40,000 nt of DNA, from assembly GCA_963575745.1 (NCBI GenBank), contig CAUYUJ010018633.1, positions 77,501-117,500 of the forward strand, given 5' to 3'. Each line of letters starts with the position of its first letter. The first letter of the stretch is position 1. The notes below the pieces were generated by a model, which saw only the letters and a list, made by a program, of their open reading frames with translations, had not been told where the DNA came from and ran no database searches. Shown piece after piece: positions 10,489 to 17,049 of the stretch. Origin of the DNA: Prorocentrum cordatum. Its lineage: Eukaryota; Sar; Dinophyceae; Prorocentrales; Prorocentraceae. The position numbers and the translations under genes are program-made.

Positions 10489-10633
10489 GAGAAGAAGCAC
10501 GCAGACACAATGAATCGTCGATTCCCCAGAAAATATATGGGAAGTCATGGGAAGTGGGGGGGAAGACAAAGGCCCAGAAAATTAGGGGAAATATTGGGAA
10601 TCCGGTTATTTGCGTGTATGGGCCCATTCAGAG
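10489..10633 (+). mobile_element. Intron made of an introner-like repeat, copy 1
   Basis: This short intron consists almost entirely of a sequence also found at 35458-35647. Shared blocks are ACGCAGACACAAT, AATCGTCGAT, GGGGGGAAGACAAA and GGGAATCC, and both copies end in TGGGCCC(A/C)TTCAG immediately before open reading frame. It carries its own 3' splice site. The 5' end is purine-rich (GAGAAGAAG), so a GA or GC donor, or a shifted boundary, is needed. Excision restores a continuous VWA domain. Confidence 0.6.
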
Positions 10634-10985
10634 GAGTGGTTCGACAGGCTGCGGCCTTTGCGGAAGTCCGCCAACCTGCTGGGCGGCCTGCAGACGGTCC
10701 TGCAGCAGCAGGACGCCGACATGATCTACGTGATCTCCTCTGGCCTGCCGCGCCGCGACCACGCGGACTACATCCTGAGCGAGGTCAGAGCCGCAAACGC
10801 GAAGGGCGTCCCGATCAACGTGGTCGGCATCGACTGCGACGACAAGGGGGAGTACGGCCTGCGCGAGCTGGCCCGGCAGCACGGAGGAACCTTCCGCCAC
10901 AAGCGCTTCAGCGGCCCCGACCCCGACGTGTTCCGCGAGAAGGCGCAGCCCGAGGCGCCGAGAGTCGAGGATATCGCGCTGCGCA
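10634..10985 (+). CDS. Exon E: C-terminal half of the VWA domain
   Basis: After TGGGCCCATTCAGAG the frame reads EWFDRLRPLRKSANLLGGLQ, then TVLQQQDADMIYVISSGLPR, DYILSEVRAANAKGVPINVV, GIDCDDKGEYGLRELARQHG and GTFRHKRFSGPDPDVF. This gives the VWA features in order: W..L....(T/A)NLLGGLQ, the strand DMIYVISSGLP with the usual D replaced by S, the helix, the strand VPINVVGIDC and LA..HGGTFR. The pattern is that of the VWA3A/VWA3B family, large proteins of unclear role that are mostly found in ciliated organisms. Two MIDAS-type positions deviate (A in D-x-S-G-A, S in ISSGLP), so this may be a protein-interaction domain without metal binding. Open frame continues to about 11020, but a G-run makes the exact end uncertain. 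Confidence 0.75.
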
Positions 10986-11234
10986 CGGGGGGGGGTGCGA
11001 TACCTGGGGGAGGGGGGGTGTGAAGGAGGGTGCCTCTTTTGTGCACCCGTGGGGGCCCTCGAGGGGCCCCCTGGGGGCCCACAAGGGGCACGGAAGGTGC
11101 ACGCTTCTCCCGGGCCCCCCCCCCCCCCCCGTGTTCATCGCCACCCCGTTGAGCAGCGCGCAAGGATACCCGGTTGTCCATCGGCGGGCAGATGGATATC
11201 CTCGACATCATGGCCAAGGATCGGCGACATTTAA

Positions 11235-11375
11235 GTCGGGCGTGCCCCTCTACAGGAGGAATATTCCGAAATAGTGCAACTAGTCTGGGGACGATTTTTT
11301 CATGTTGTTGTTGTTGCTGCTATTTTTGAGTATGATTCTTCGTCCAAAATCTGCCTGTAGGGGGGCACGCCCGAC
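11235..11375. mobile_element. ~140-bp inverted-repeat element
   Basis: The left end GTCGGGCGTGCCCCTCTAC is matched in inverted orientation by the right end around TGTAGGGGGGCACGCCCGAC; the arms are about 22 bases with one or two mismatches. The interior holds GTCTGGGGACGATTT and a TTG run. A relative lies at 13082-13228, and a partial one follows 12400. It has no coding capacity. It sits 12 bases before an introner-like element. Confidence 0.7.
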
Positions 11376-11387
11376 CTAAGGCTACAA

Positions 11388-11558
11388 GTAAGAGTGGCCC
11401 TTCGCTGGGGTGACCTTTGGTGCGGGCCAACCGGGGTCCCCCGAGCGCCGAACGCGATGCGATCGCAGCGTCTTGCGCGCTTGTGTTTTGCCTCTCTGCG
11501 GCCCCCCAAAAGTCGTACACTCAAGGTCACTCTTACCCAGGGTCACTCCTGCATGTAG
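11388..11558 (+). mobile_element. Introner-like element, copy 1 (171 bp, GT...AG)
   Basis: It begins GTAAGAGTGG and ends CTCCTGCATGTAG, so it carries both splice signals. It aligns along its whole length with 12050-12221: GGTGACCTTTGGTGCGGGCC near the left, GCGATCGCAGCG-type middle, GGCCCCCCAAAA, GGTCACTCTTACCCAGGG near the right. The left GGTGACCTTTGGTG-type and right AAGGTCAC sequences are inverted repeats. Equal length, splice-site ends and terminal inverted repeats fit DNA-transposon-like introners as described in dinoflagellates. Confidence 0.75.
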
Positions 11559-11569
11559 CTGACAAGGAT

Positions 11570-11812
11570 CTAGGCCTCCTAGATGGGGTCGGAGTAGATG
11601 GGGTCGGAGGCTTGCGCCGCATCGCCGATGCATCAGCGACGCGGCTGGATGTGGAGCCCGATTTCCGGCACGTCGACGTCGCCGACGTCGACGAGGCATC
11701 GCTGGTGCATCGCCGATGCATCGCCGATGCATCGGCGATGCGGGGGGGGCGATCCTCCGACCCCGTCTGCTCCGACGCCGTTTTGGGGAGGCCTCTCTCG
11801 AGAGAGGAGCAG
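11570..11812. mobile_element. ~240-bp inverted-repeat element with GCATCGCCGAT core, copy 1
   Basis: The left end TCTAGGCCTCCTAGATGGGG followed by GTCGGAGTAGATGGGGTCGG is mirrored at the right end (CCGACCCCGTCTGCTCCGAC ... GGGAGGCCTCTC). The interior repeats GCATCGCCGATGCATC several times. A second copy with the same ends is at 16585-16820. No transposase is present. It lies directly between an introner-like element and exon F. Confidence 0.75.
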
Positions 11813-12049
11813 GAGGTGCAGCTGGCGGACTGGCTCGAGGAGCAGAAGTGCGCGAACCGCCTGCTGCTGCTGACGGTGGCGCAGTCGGCGGTGCCCACCC
11901 CCGGGCAGGCGCAGGAGGCGCGCCACAGGGAGGCTCTGGGCGCCCGGGGCGAGGGCCCGGCTCGCCTGCAGGAGCTGGTCCAGGTCGAAGAGCAAAGAGC
12001 TGCCCGGGCTGCAGTCGGGCACGTCCCCCTCTTCTCAGATCGACTACAC
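11813..12049 (+). CDS. Putative exon F, downstream of the VWA domain
   Basis: The frame reads SREEQEVQLADWLEEQKCAN, RLLLLTVAQSAVPTPGQAQE, ARHREALGARGEGPARLQEL and VQVEEQRAARAAVGHVPL. It is a helical, Glu/Leu/Ala-rich segment with no repeat character, and is followed at 12050 by GTAAGAG, the donor supplied by an introner-like element. The 5' boundary is uncertain, at one of several AG steps in CTCTCTCGAGAGAGGAG. It follows the VWA exons on the same strand and probably encodes the region C-terminal to that domain; no domain is recognised. Confidence 0.55.
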
Positions 12050-12221
12050 GTAAGAGTGACCTTTCGCTGGAGTGACCTTTGGTGCGGGCCCAATGGGGTC
12101 CCCCGATCACCGATTGCGACGCGATAGTTGCGTCTCGCGCGCTCGTTTTTGGTCCCCCCCGCGGCCCCCAAAAAGCCGCGCACCAAAGGTCACTCTTACC
12201 CAGGGTCACTCTTGCGTGCAG
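12050..12221 (+). mobile_element. Introner-like element, copy 2 (172 bp, GT...AG)
   Basis: It starts GTAAGAGTGACC exactly at the end of the open exon F and ends CTCTTGCGTGCAG. Its inverted repeats are better preserved than in copy 1: GTGACCTTTGGTGCG near the left against CGCACCAAAGGTCAC near the right, both 15 bases and perfectly complementary. The length differs from copy 1 by one base. Its immediate placement after coding sequence is the best evidence in the window that the family acts as introns. Confidence 0.8.
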
Positions 12222-12226
12222 TCGAT

Positions 12227-12394
12227 CAGAGGAGGAAGAGGTGCCCATACCTCTGCCCTTCTCCCTCGTTTTTTCCTTTTTGGTCCTCCTGGGCGGCCCT
12301 CGTCGCCACCGCTGGATGCGCCTCGGAATCCTGGTCAGAACGCACCCCAGGAGAGGTGCGGGGAGTGGCGGTGTCGGCACCACTTGGTCTCCCC
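12227..12394 (+). repeat. ~170-bp interspersed repeat, copy inverted relative to 5698
   Basis: It matches the reverse complement of 5698-5866 over the full length. It starts six bases after the introner-like element and is followed by CTACAGGAGGAGTAT, a short block also seen in the element at 11235. No coding sequence is apparent. Confidence 0.75.
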
Positions 12395-12520
12395 ATCTAC
12401 AGGAGGAGTATGCAAGGTAAGGGAACAAATTGCCTGGTGACGATTTGCCGTGTCTGTTTTGATTCACATGTGTTTTTGTTTTACATCTGCTTTGATGTAG
12501 CTATTTTCTTGTTTTCTAGG

Positions 12521-12644
12521 AGGTCCGCGCGTGGATTTCCCGCAGCTGGCCCCCCCCTGGCGGCGCCTCAGGGCGCCGCCCCTGGCGCGCTCCGCGCGCC
12601 GGGGAGGGGGGTCCGGCGCCGATCCAAGAAACCCGCGCGGACCT
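12521..12644. mobile_element. Fold-back element, relative of 14613
   Basis: AGGTCCGCGCGTGGATTTCC at the left pairs with GATCCAAGAAACCCGCGCGGACCT-type sequence at the right; only part of each arm is quoted. The centre CTGGCGGCGCCTCAGGGCG, GCCGCCCCTGGCGCGC is nearly identical to the centre of the larger fold-back at 14613-14809, so they are one family with different arm lengths. It is preceded by TTTTCTAG. Confidence 0.7.
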
Positions 12645-12742
12645 GTGGCAGATTGTGGCCGCTCCAGGTCTCAAGCGAGGAGGGGGTTTGATGCGGGGGG
12701 CTCTGATCTGAGCTGTCTTAGAGGTTCAGGGAGTTCTGGGCA

Positions 12743-12884
12743 AGCAGGGCTGGACCCAATCGCTGTGTTGCTGGACTTCGGCTGTGTTTTGCTGTTCGTT
12801 GTGGGAGGGAGGTGCAGGAAAGCAGGCAGAGCAAAACGAACAACGAAACGAACGCAGCACGAGAAACACCGCTTAGGTCAAGCT
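12743..12884. mobile_element. ~140-bp inverted-repeat element (GCTGGACC...GGTCAAGC)
   Basis: The left arm AGGGCTGGACCCAATCGCTG followed by TTTTGCTGTTCGTTGTG is mirrored by AGCAAAACGAACAACGAAAC and CACCGCTTAGGTCAAGCT at the right. The family also includes 13468-13760, where the centre is occupied by another element. There is no coding capacity. Confidence 0.65.
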
Positions 12885-13081
12885 CTGCTGAGCTGTCTTG
12901 GAGGCCCAGGGGGGGGTCTGGGCAAGAGGCCGCCCTTTCGTGGCTGGTCTTGTCTGGGAGGGTTGCGCCCCCCTCCGCATCTCCGGCTGCTTGCGGGCAG
13001 CAGGGTTGTTCTGCGAAGTGTGCAGCATGCCATAGCTTGTGCCCCTCTGCCAGTCGGCGGCGAGCCCAGGGGGAAAAATGA

Positions 13082-13228
13082 GAAGGGCTACGGGAGGAAG
13101 ATTCAAACATGGTTAAAAAAAACACAGTCTGGGGATGGTATTCGATTATGTTTTGACTATGTTTGAGTATTTTTCGACACCTGTTTTATGTTCGTCCAAG
13201 ATCTACCTGTGGGAGGACACGCCCGACC
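13082..13228. mobile_element. ~145-bp element, relative of 11235
   Basis: It shares GTCTGGGGA(C/T)G, TTTGAGTAT and the right end CGTCCAA(G/A)ATCT(A/G)CCTGT, then CACGCCCGACCT, with 11235-11375. The left arm (GGCTACGGGAGGAAGATTC) is more diverged than the right. It is directly followed by another repeat. Confidence 0.6.
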
Positions 13229-13410
13229 TGAGAGAAGAGGCGAGCCTTCTCAGAAGGCTCGGAAGTCCCCTGGCCTTCTGAGAAGTTCTTTTCAGGTGTT
13301 CCCCGAAGACGCAACACGTGCTTCTCAGACGGCGCGAGGGCTTCCGAGAAGCCCCGCCGCCTTCTGAGAAAAGGCCCTCTCCTCCTCGCTTCCCTCCCTC
13401 GCTCGCCGCC
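13229..13410. repeat. ~170-bp repeat of CTTCTCAGAAGG palindromes, copy 1
   Basis: It is built of repeated short palindromes: CCTTCTCAGAAGG, CCTTCTGAGAAG, GCTTCCGAGAAGC and CCTTCTGAGAAAAGG. It ends CCCTCGCTCGCCGCCG. The reverse complement matches 15858-16012, which starts CGGCGGCGAGCGAGGG and carries the same palindromes in reverse order. The two copies face each other across 2.4 kb. Confidence 0.7.
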
Positions 13411-13467
13411 GAGCCAGGGCCCTGCCGCGAGCGGCCCCGCCGCCCCGGACACCGACCTGTGCAAGGC

Positions 13468-13760
13468 CAGGGCTGGACCTAAACGCTGCTCTTTGCTGGA
13501 CTTCGGCTGTGCTCTGCTCGTCGTGTTGGGGAGGTCGATAGACCTCCTATCCTGATACGTCGATTAAGGAATTGGCCGTTTTCGGTTCGCGAGAGGGCGC
13601 CGCGGCCGTCACTTTTGCGGGTCCAGGTCCGTCGGCTTCGGCCCCAGGCCGTTTCCACCAAGGGGAGGTCTACCAAAGGCAGGTTTGCCTACCGCCGAGG
13701 CACAGGACAGCGGGGAGAGCGAAACGAAGAGCAAAGCGCGAGCAAAGCGCGAAAAGCAGC
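13468..13760. mobile_element. Nested inverted-repeat elements
   Basis: The outer arms CAGGGCTGGACCTAAACGCT and AGCAAAGCGCGAAAAGCAGC belong to the family at 12743. Between them lies a second element, about 13527-13690, whose interior (ACGTCGATTAAGGAATTGGC, TTTTCGGTTCGCGAGAGGGC) recurs at 19015-19158. One element has therefore inserted into the other. Confidence 0.55.
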
Positions 13761-13990
13761 GCCCCTCTGTGCGAGGCCTCGGCGCGAGCCCGCCGTGGCG
13801 CCGCCCAGCCGGCCCAGTGCGGGGCGTCGCTGCCCCCGCCGGCGCACGGGCGCCTCGGCGGCGGCGCCGGCGCCGAGGCGCCGAGGCGGGCCCCGCGGGA
13901 GGAGAGCTGCCGGCGCCCCTCGGTGGCCAACCCGTGGGACAGGCCCAGCGCGACCAGCTGCGAGGAGCGAAGAGCGGATCTGGGTTCAGC
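13761..13990 (+). CDS. Weak exon candidate
   Basis: A GC-rich block between two mobile elements is open in all three frames. The most natural reading gives REESCRRPSVANPWDRPSAT followed by SCEERRADLGSATRR. It is not repetitive and lies in the right place and strand to be a later exon of the VWA gene, but no domain is visible and open frames are cheap at this GC content. Confidence 0.25.
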
Positions 13991-13992
13991 CA

Positions 13993-14153
13993 CGCGCAGA
14001 GGGGGGTGGGGGGGAGGGGGGGGGGCTTCTTAGAAGCACCCCTGCTTCTTAGAAGGCGCGGGCCTTCTCTATAGACGTAAGGCCGGCGCCTTCTAGGAAG
14101 CAGCCTGCTTCTACGAAGCCCCCCCCCCCCTCCCCCCACCCCCTTTGTGCGCG
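13993..14153. mobile_element. Fold-back element with ~70-bp arms
   Basis: Almost the whole block is one inverted repeat. The left arm runs CGCGCAGAGGGGGGTGGGGG ... GGGCTTCTTAGAAGC ... GCTTCTTAGAAGGCGCGGGCC. The right arm, read backwards, is CGCGCACAAAGGGGGTGGGG ... GGGCTTCGTAGAAGC ... GCTTCCTAGAAGGCGCCGGCC. Only about 15 bases (TTCTCTATAGACGTAA) separate them, so a transcript would form a very long hairpin. The CTTCTTAGAAG words relate it to the repeat at 13229. Confidence 0.8.
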
Positions 14154-14160
14154 CCGCCAG

Positions 14161-14409
14161 TGGGTGCAGAAGATGTGGGTTCCCCGTGCGAGGCCCCGCG
14201 GCGCGCACGCCGCCCCGCGGGCCCAGCGCCCGGCCAAGAAGCCCCGGGACACGTGGCATCGCTCGGACGTGTGCATCTTTTTTCCCTTCGGCGAGGGCCA
14301 TCGGGGAGCATCCTGGAGCATTTGGCGAAACAACCACGCGCGAATTAAACCGCTTCGAAGAGCAGCTTCGAGGGCGACCACGTGCGAAATGGGTGCAGAA
14401 GATGTGGGT
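14161..14409 (+). repeat. Block bounded by a perfect 20-bp direct repeat
   Basis: TGGGTGCAGAAGATGTGGGT occurs at 14161-14180 and again at 14390-14409 without mismatch. Between them is 209 bases of mixed sequence with no clear coding signal. The outer sides are two mobile elements (13993-14153 and 14410-14554). The pair may be a target duplication, or a local duplication of an exon edge. Confidence 0.6.
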
Positions 14410-14554
14410 ACAATGCCCAACAGCAGTTCCTCTCTTCATTTTGAACAGGACTCGCTGTCCGCGCAGCCGCGGCCCGTGTCCATTTGAGACGGAAGGCCGT
14501 CTGCCCAACAGCGGCCGCTGTCGGTTTGGGACAACATTTGTTGTTGGGCATTGT
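14410..14554. mobile_element. ~145-bp inverted-repeat element (ACAATGCCCAACA)
   Basis: The left end ACAATGCCCAACAGCAG pairs with the right end TTGTTGTTGGGCATTGTGCC. The interior has a second GCCCAACAGCGG and a GGCCGCGG-type palindrome. There is no open frame of interest. It begins at the base after the second copy of the 20-bp direct repeat. Confidence 0.7.
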
Positions 14555-14612
14555 GCCTTTTTTTCGTACCCATGTCGGGCTTCCAAAGGATCAGGGGCAA
14601 CGATCACTTCGG

Positions 14613-14809
14613 AGAAGAAAAAAGAGCGCCATGAGCATAAACTTGTGGCGCTCCGCGCGGATTTCCTGGATCCGCGCTGGGTCACCCCTGGCGGCGCCTC
14701 CGGCGCCGCCCCTGGCGCGCCCCGCGCGCCAGGGAGGGAGGTCCAGCGCAGATCCAGGGAATCCGAGCGGAGCGCCAAAAGTTTATGCTTACGGCGTTTT
14801 TTCTCCTTC
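14613..14809. mobile_element. Fold-back element with ~65-bp arms
   Basis: The left arm AAGAAAAAAGAGCGCCATGA, GCATAAACTTGTGGCGCTCC, GCGCGGATTTCCTGGATC is matched by the inverted right arm GAGAAAAAACGCCGTAAGC, ATAAACTTTTGGCGCTCCG, CTCGGATTCCCTGGATC. The centre (CTGGCGGCGCCTCCGGCGCC, CCTGGCGCGC) matches that of 12521-12644. About 197 bases could fold into one hairpin. Confidence 0.8.
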
Positions 14810-15857
14810 TATCATTACCCGTCGGTCGTGGAGAGTGGGTGTCCAGCCTGCTTCTGGCGCCTTCCTGCTTCAAGAAATTCGGCACGGTTCTGATGTGTGC
14901 TGTTGTTCTCTTGGAGCGCCTGAGCCCAGTCTACTTTATCCGCCCTCCTACTTCATGTGTCTACCCACTTCTTCCGACCGACGTGTAAAGGGGGATGGGC
15001 ATAGGGGGGGATGCATCGAGCCCCAATCGCCCATTGATCGCCGAAAGGGGCCCAAAAGCCCCAACTTGCCCAGCAACGTGCCAGTCCCCCCTATCGTTGC
15101 CCCTCAACGGAGAGCGTTTTCTGCTTCGCGGGCGATAGCGGGAGTTACTGGGGGCGGGGGGTGGGGTGGATAAGACGAAGCCAGCACGAGGATACAATTC
15201 GGGTGAGGACACAGCGAGGTTCTTTGAGATCCGGCGGCCTTGGAGGATGCATCGGGCGCCGCGGCCTTCTCAGAGCGTCCTGGAACGCTCCGAGAGCGTT
15301 CCGGACCCTTCTGGAATGGATTTATGCTTGTCCGAGCCCCGTTCAAGGGGGGTGGGGGGGCGGGGGGCTGGTAGCGTCACGTTTCGCGCTGGCGCCGGCA
15401 CCCCGGAGGTCAGCCGAATCGTGACGTTACTTGGGAGGGGGGGGAGCGGCCAGGGCTGGTAGCGGCCGTTATCGCGACAAATGAAAAGCACTGAAGGTTG
15501 CTCGAGGAAACGCAGACATGGATGGAGGCGCGTGGACGGGCCCAGTCTACATGCGGAATCGGCGCGCTCCGCCACCAGCTCGGGGGCGGCACGGGGCCAC
15601 CTCCCTCGATCCACGGATCCGGCGACCGCGCACCAGGTCCACGTACGGTAGGTTCGCGTCGTGCCGACTGGCGGCGACCCCGCCACCGTCGTTCAACGTT
15701 GAACGCCGCCGGCGACCCAGAATCGGTCGACGGTGAACGACCTAAGCTTCAGGGTTGATGTTTTGGAAACGGTCGATCGTTCAAGGTTGAACGATCCCCG
15801 CGGCGTCAGGAGCCGACGCCGAAGTCGGCACGACACGAGCCTGCCGTGTCCCAAATC
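14810..15857. other. Non-coding stretch with small palindromes
   Basis: No gene is supported. 15371-15430 is a hairpin (GTAGCGTCACGTTTCG against CGAATCGTGACGTTAC). 15691-15704 is the palindrome GTTCAACGTTGAAC, and 15775-15796 is GATCGTTCAAGGTTGAACGA plus TC, with 10-base arms. A related GGTCGACGGTGAACGACC lies between them at about 15725. Open frames here are short and GC-driven. Confidence 0.55.
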
Positions 15858-16012
15858 CGGCGGCGAGCGAGGGGGTAAGTCAGAAGGAGAAGGCCTTCTC
15901 GGAAGGCGGCGGGGCTTCTCAGCAGCCCTCGCGCCTTGTGCGAGGCTTTTTCTGTGTCTTCGGTCTTCGGGGAAGGCCAGGGGCCTTCCGAGCCTTCTGA
16001 GAAGGCCCGCCC
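15858..16012. repeat. Repeat of CTTCTCAGAAGG palindromes, copy 2 (inverted)
   Basis: CGGCGGCGAGCGAGGG at the left and repeated AAGGCCTTCTCGGAAGG, GGGGCTTCTCAGCAG, GCCTTCTGAGAAGGC identify it as the reverse complement of 13229-13410. It is followed directly by the GGA tract. Confidence 0.7.
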
Positions 16013-16029
16013 CGTTTCACTTGGCAGGA

Positions 16030-16157
16030 GGAGGACGACGACGACCATACGGAGCGAGAAGGAGGAGGACGAGGAGGAGGAGGAGGACGAGGAGGAGGAG
16101 GAGGAGGAGGAGGAGGAGGAGAAGGATGAGGAGGAGGAGGAGGAGGAGGGGGAGGTA
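16030..16157 (+). repeat. (GGA)n microsatellite
   Basis: GAGGAGGACGACGACG leads into about 35 GGA/GAG units with scattered GAC and AAG. The acidic poly-Glu frame through it is not considered coding. Confidence 0.9.
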
Positions 16158-16227
16158 AAGGCCCCCTTGGCTCGCCGCCGAGTTCAAGTTTGTGGTTTGT
16201 GCTGCTTTTTGCTCCTCGGCATCCGCG

Positions 16228-16314
16228 TGTCCCAGCTCGTGGAGCAGGCGGGCCGCCTGCCCGCCGGGTCCGCGGCCCGCGTCGGCTCCGCGCTGCGGAA
16301 GGGCTCGGCCTGAG
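16228..16314 (+). CDS. Weak terminal-exon candidate
   Basis: After TGCTCCTCGGCATCCGCGTGTCCCAG-like pyrimidine-rich sequence (only its last bases matter) the frame reads LVEQAGRLPAGSAARVGSAL, then RKGSA and a TGA at 16312-16314. It is short, GC-ending and non-repetitive. It could be the last exon of the VWA gene or unrelated. The frame is also open upstream (VCGLCCFLLLGIRVSQ). Confidence 0.25.
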
Positions 16315-16441
16315 GCGCGGAGGGGGGCGAGCCGAGGCAGCGGCAGCGGCCCGTCTCGTGACCGAGGACTGATGCATCCCGATGGAGCCCTGAGAACACG
16401 ACGAAGACGTAGCCTCACTGAGGTCCCCGTCTTTCTTCAGA

Positions 16442-16576
16442 GGCGACGATAGGGGCGAATAGCCCAGGGGAGAGCAGTACATGCATTCGGGGGCGCCGAT
16501 GATCTATGTCTTCGGCAAGGCCCCCGGGCGAATACGTATAATGGCCGCCCCTGGGCTATTCGCCCTTATCGTCGCC
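16442..16576. mobile_element. 135-bp element with 29-bp terminal inverted repeats
   Basis: The left terminus is GGCGACGATAGGGGCGAAT plus AGCCCAGGGG (16442-16470). The right terminus at 16548-16576 is its reverse complement with a single mismatch. The interior of 77 bases is non-coding. It is the best-preserved small inverted-repeat element in the window and presumably young. It lies next to the following element with nine bases between. Confidence 0.85.
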
Positions 16577-16584
16577 GCCGATTT

Positions 16585-16822
16585 CTAGGCCACCTAGATG
16601 GGGCCGCGGTAGACGGGGTCGGAAGATCGCGCCGCATCGCTGATGCATCGGCGATGCGGCTCGATGCGGAGCGCAATTTTCTCCACGCCGACGTCGCCGA
16701 TACGCCGCCGACGTCGCCGATGCATCGCCGATGCATCGTCGATACATCGGCGATGCATTTACGATCTGGCGCGATCCTTCGACCTCATCTACTCGGACGC
16801 CATCCAGGAGGCCTCTGGTCGT
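16585..16822. mobile_element. ~240-bp inverted-repeat element with GCATCGCCGAT core, copy 2
   Basis: It starts TCTAGGCCACCTAGATGGGG and ends CATCCAGGAGGCCTC, with ATCGCCGATGCATCG words in the interior. It matches 11570-11812 end to end. The terminal arms (CTAGATGGGG...GACGGGGTCGGAAGATCGCGCC and GGCGCGATCCTTCGACC...ATCCAGG) are complementary; only parts are quoted. Confidence 0.75.
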
Positions 16823-17049
16823 TGCACTCGGGATGATGGACCTGGGCGGTTTCGGACGATGCGTCTGCATCATCGACACTACAGTGCCGTTTTTTTAACA
16901 TGCTCCGCGTGCGGACCATGTATTAAAGATGCAGGGAGCTAGTATTAAAACAACGATGAGTTCATGTACAAACTTATTCATACATTAATCATGTATTAAA
17001 ACTCATATATTTGTAAAAGTCCGGGGAGAATCAGGAGAGCTGCTGCCGC

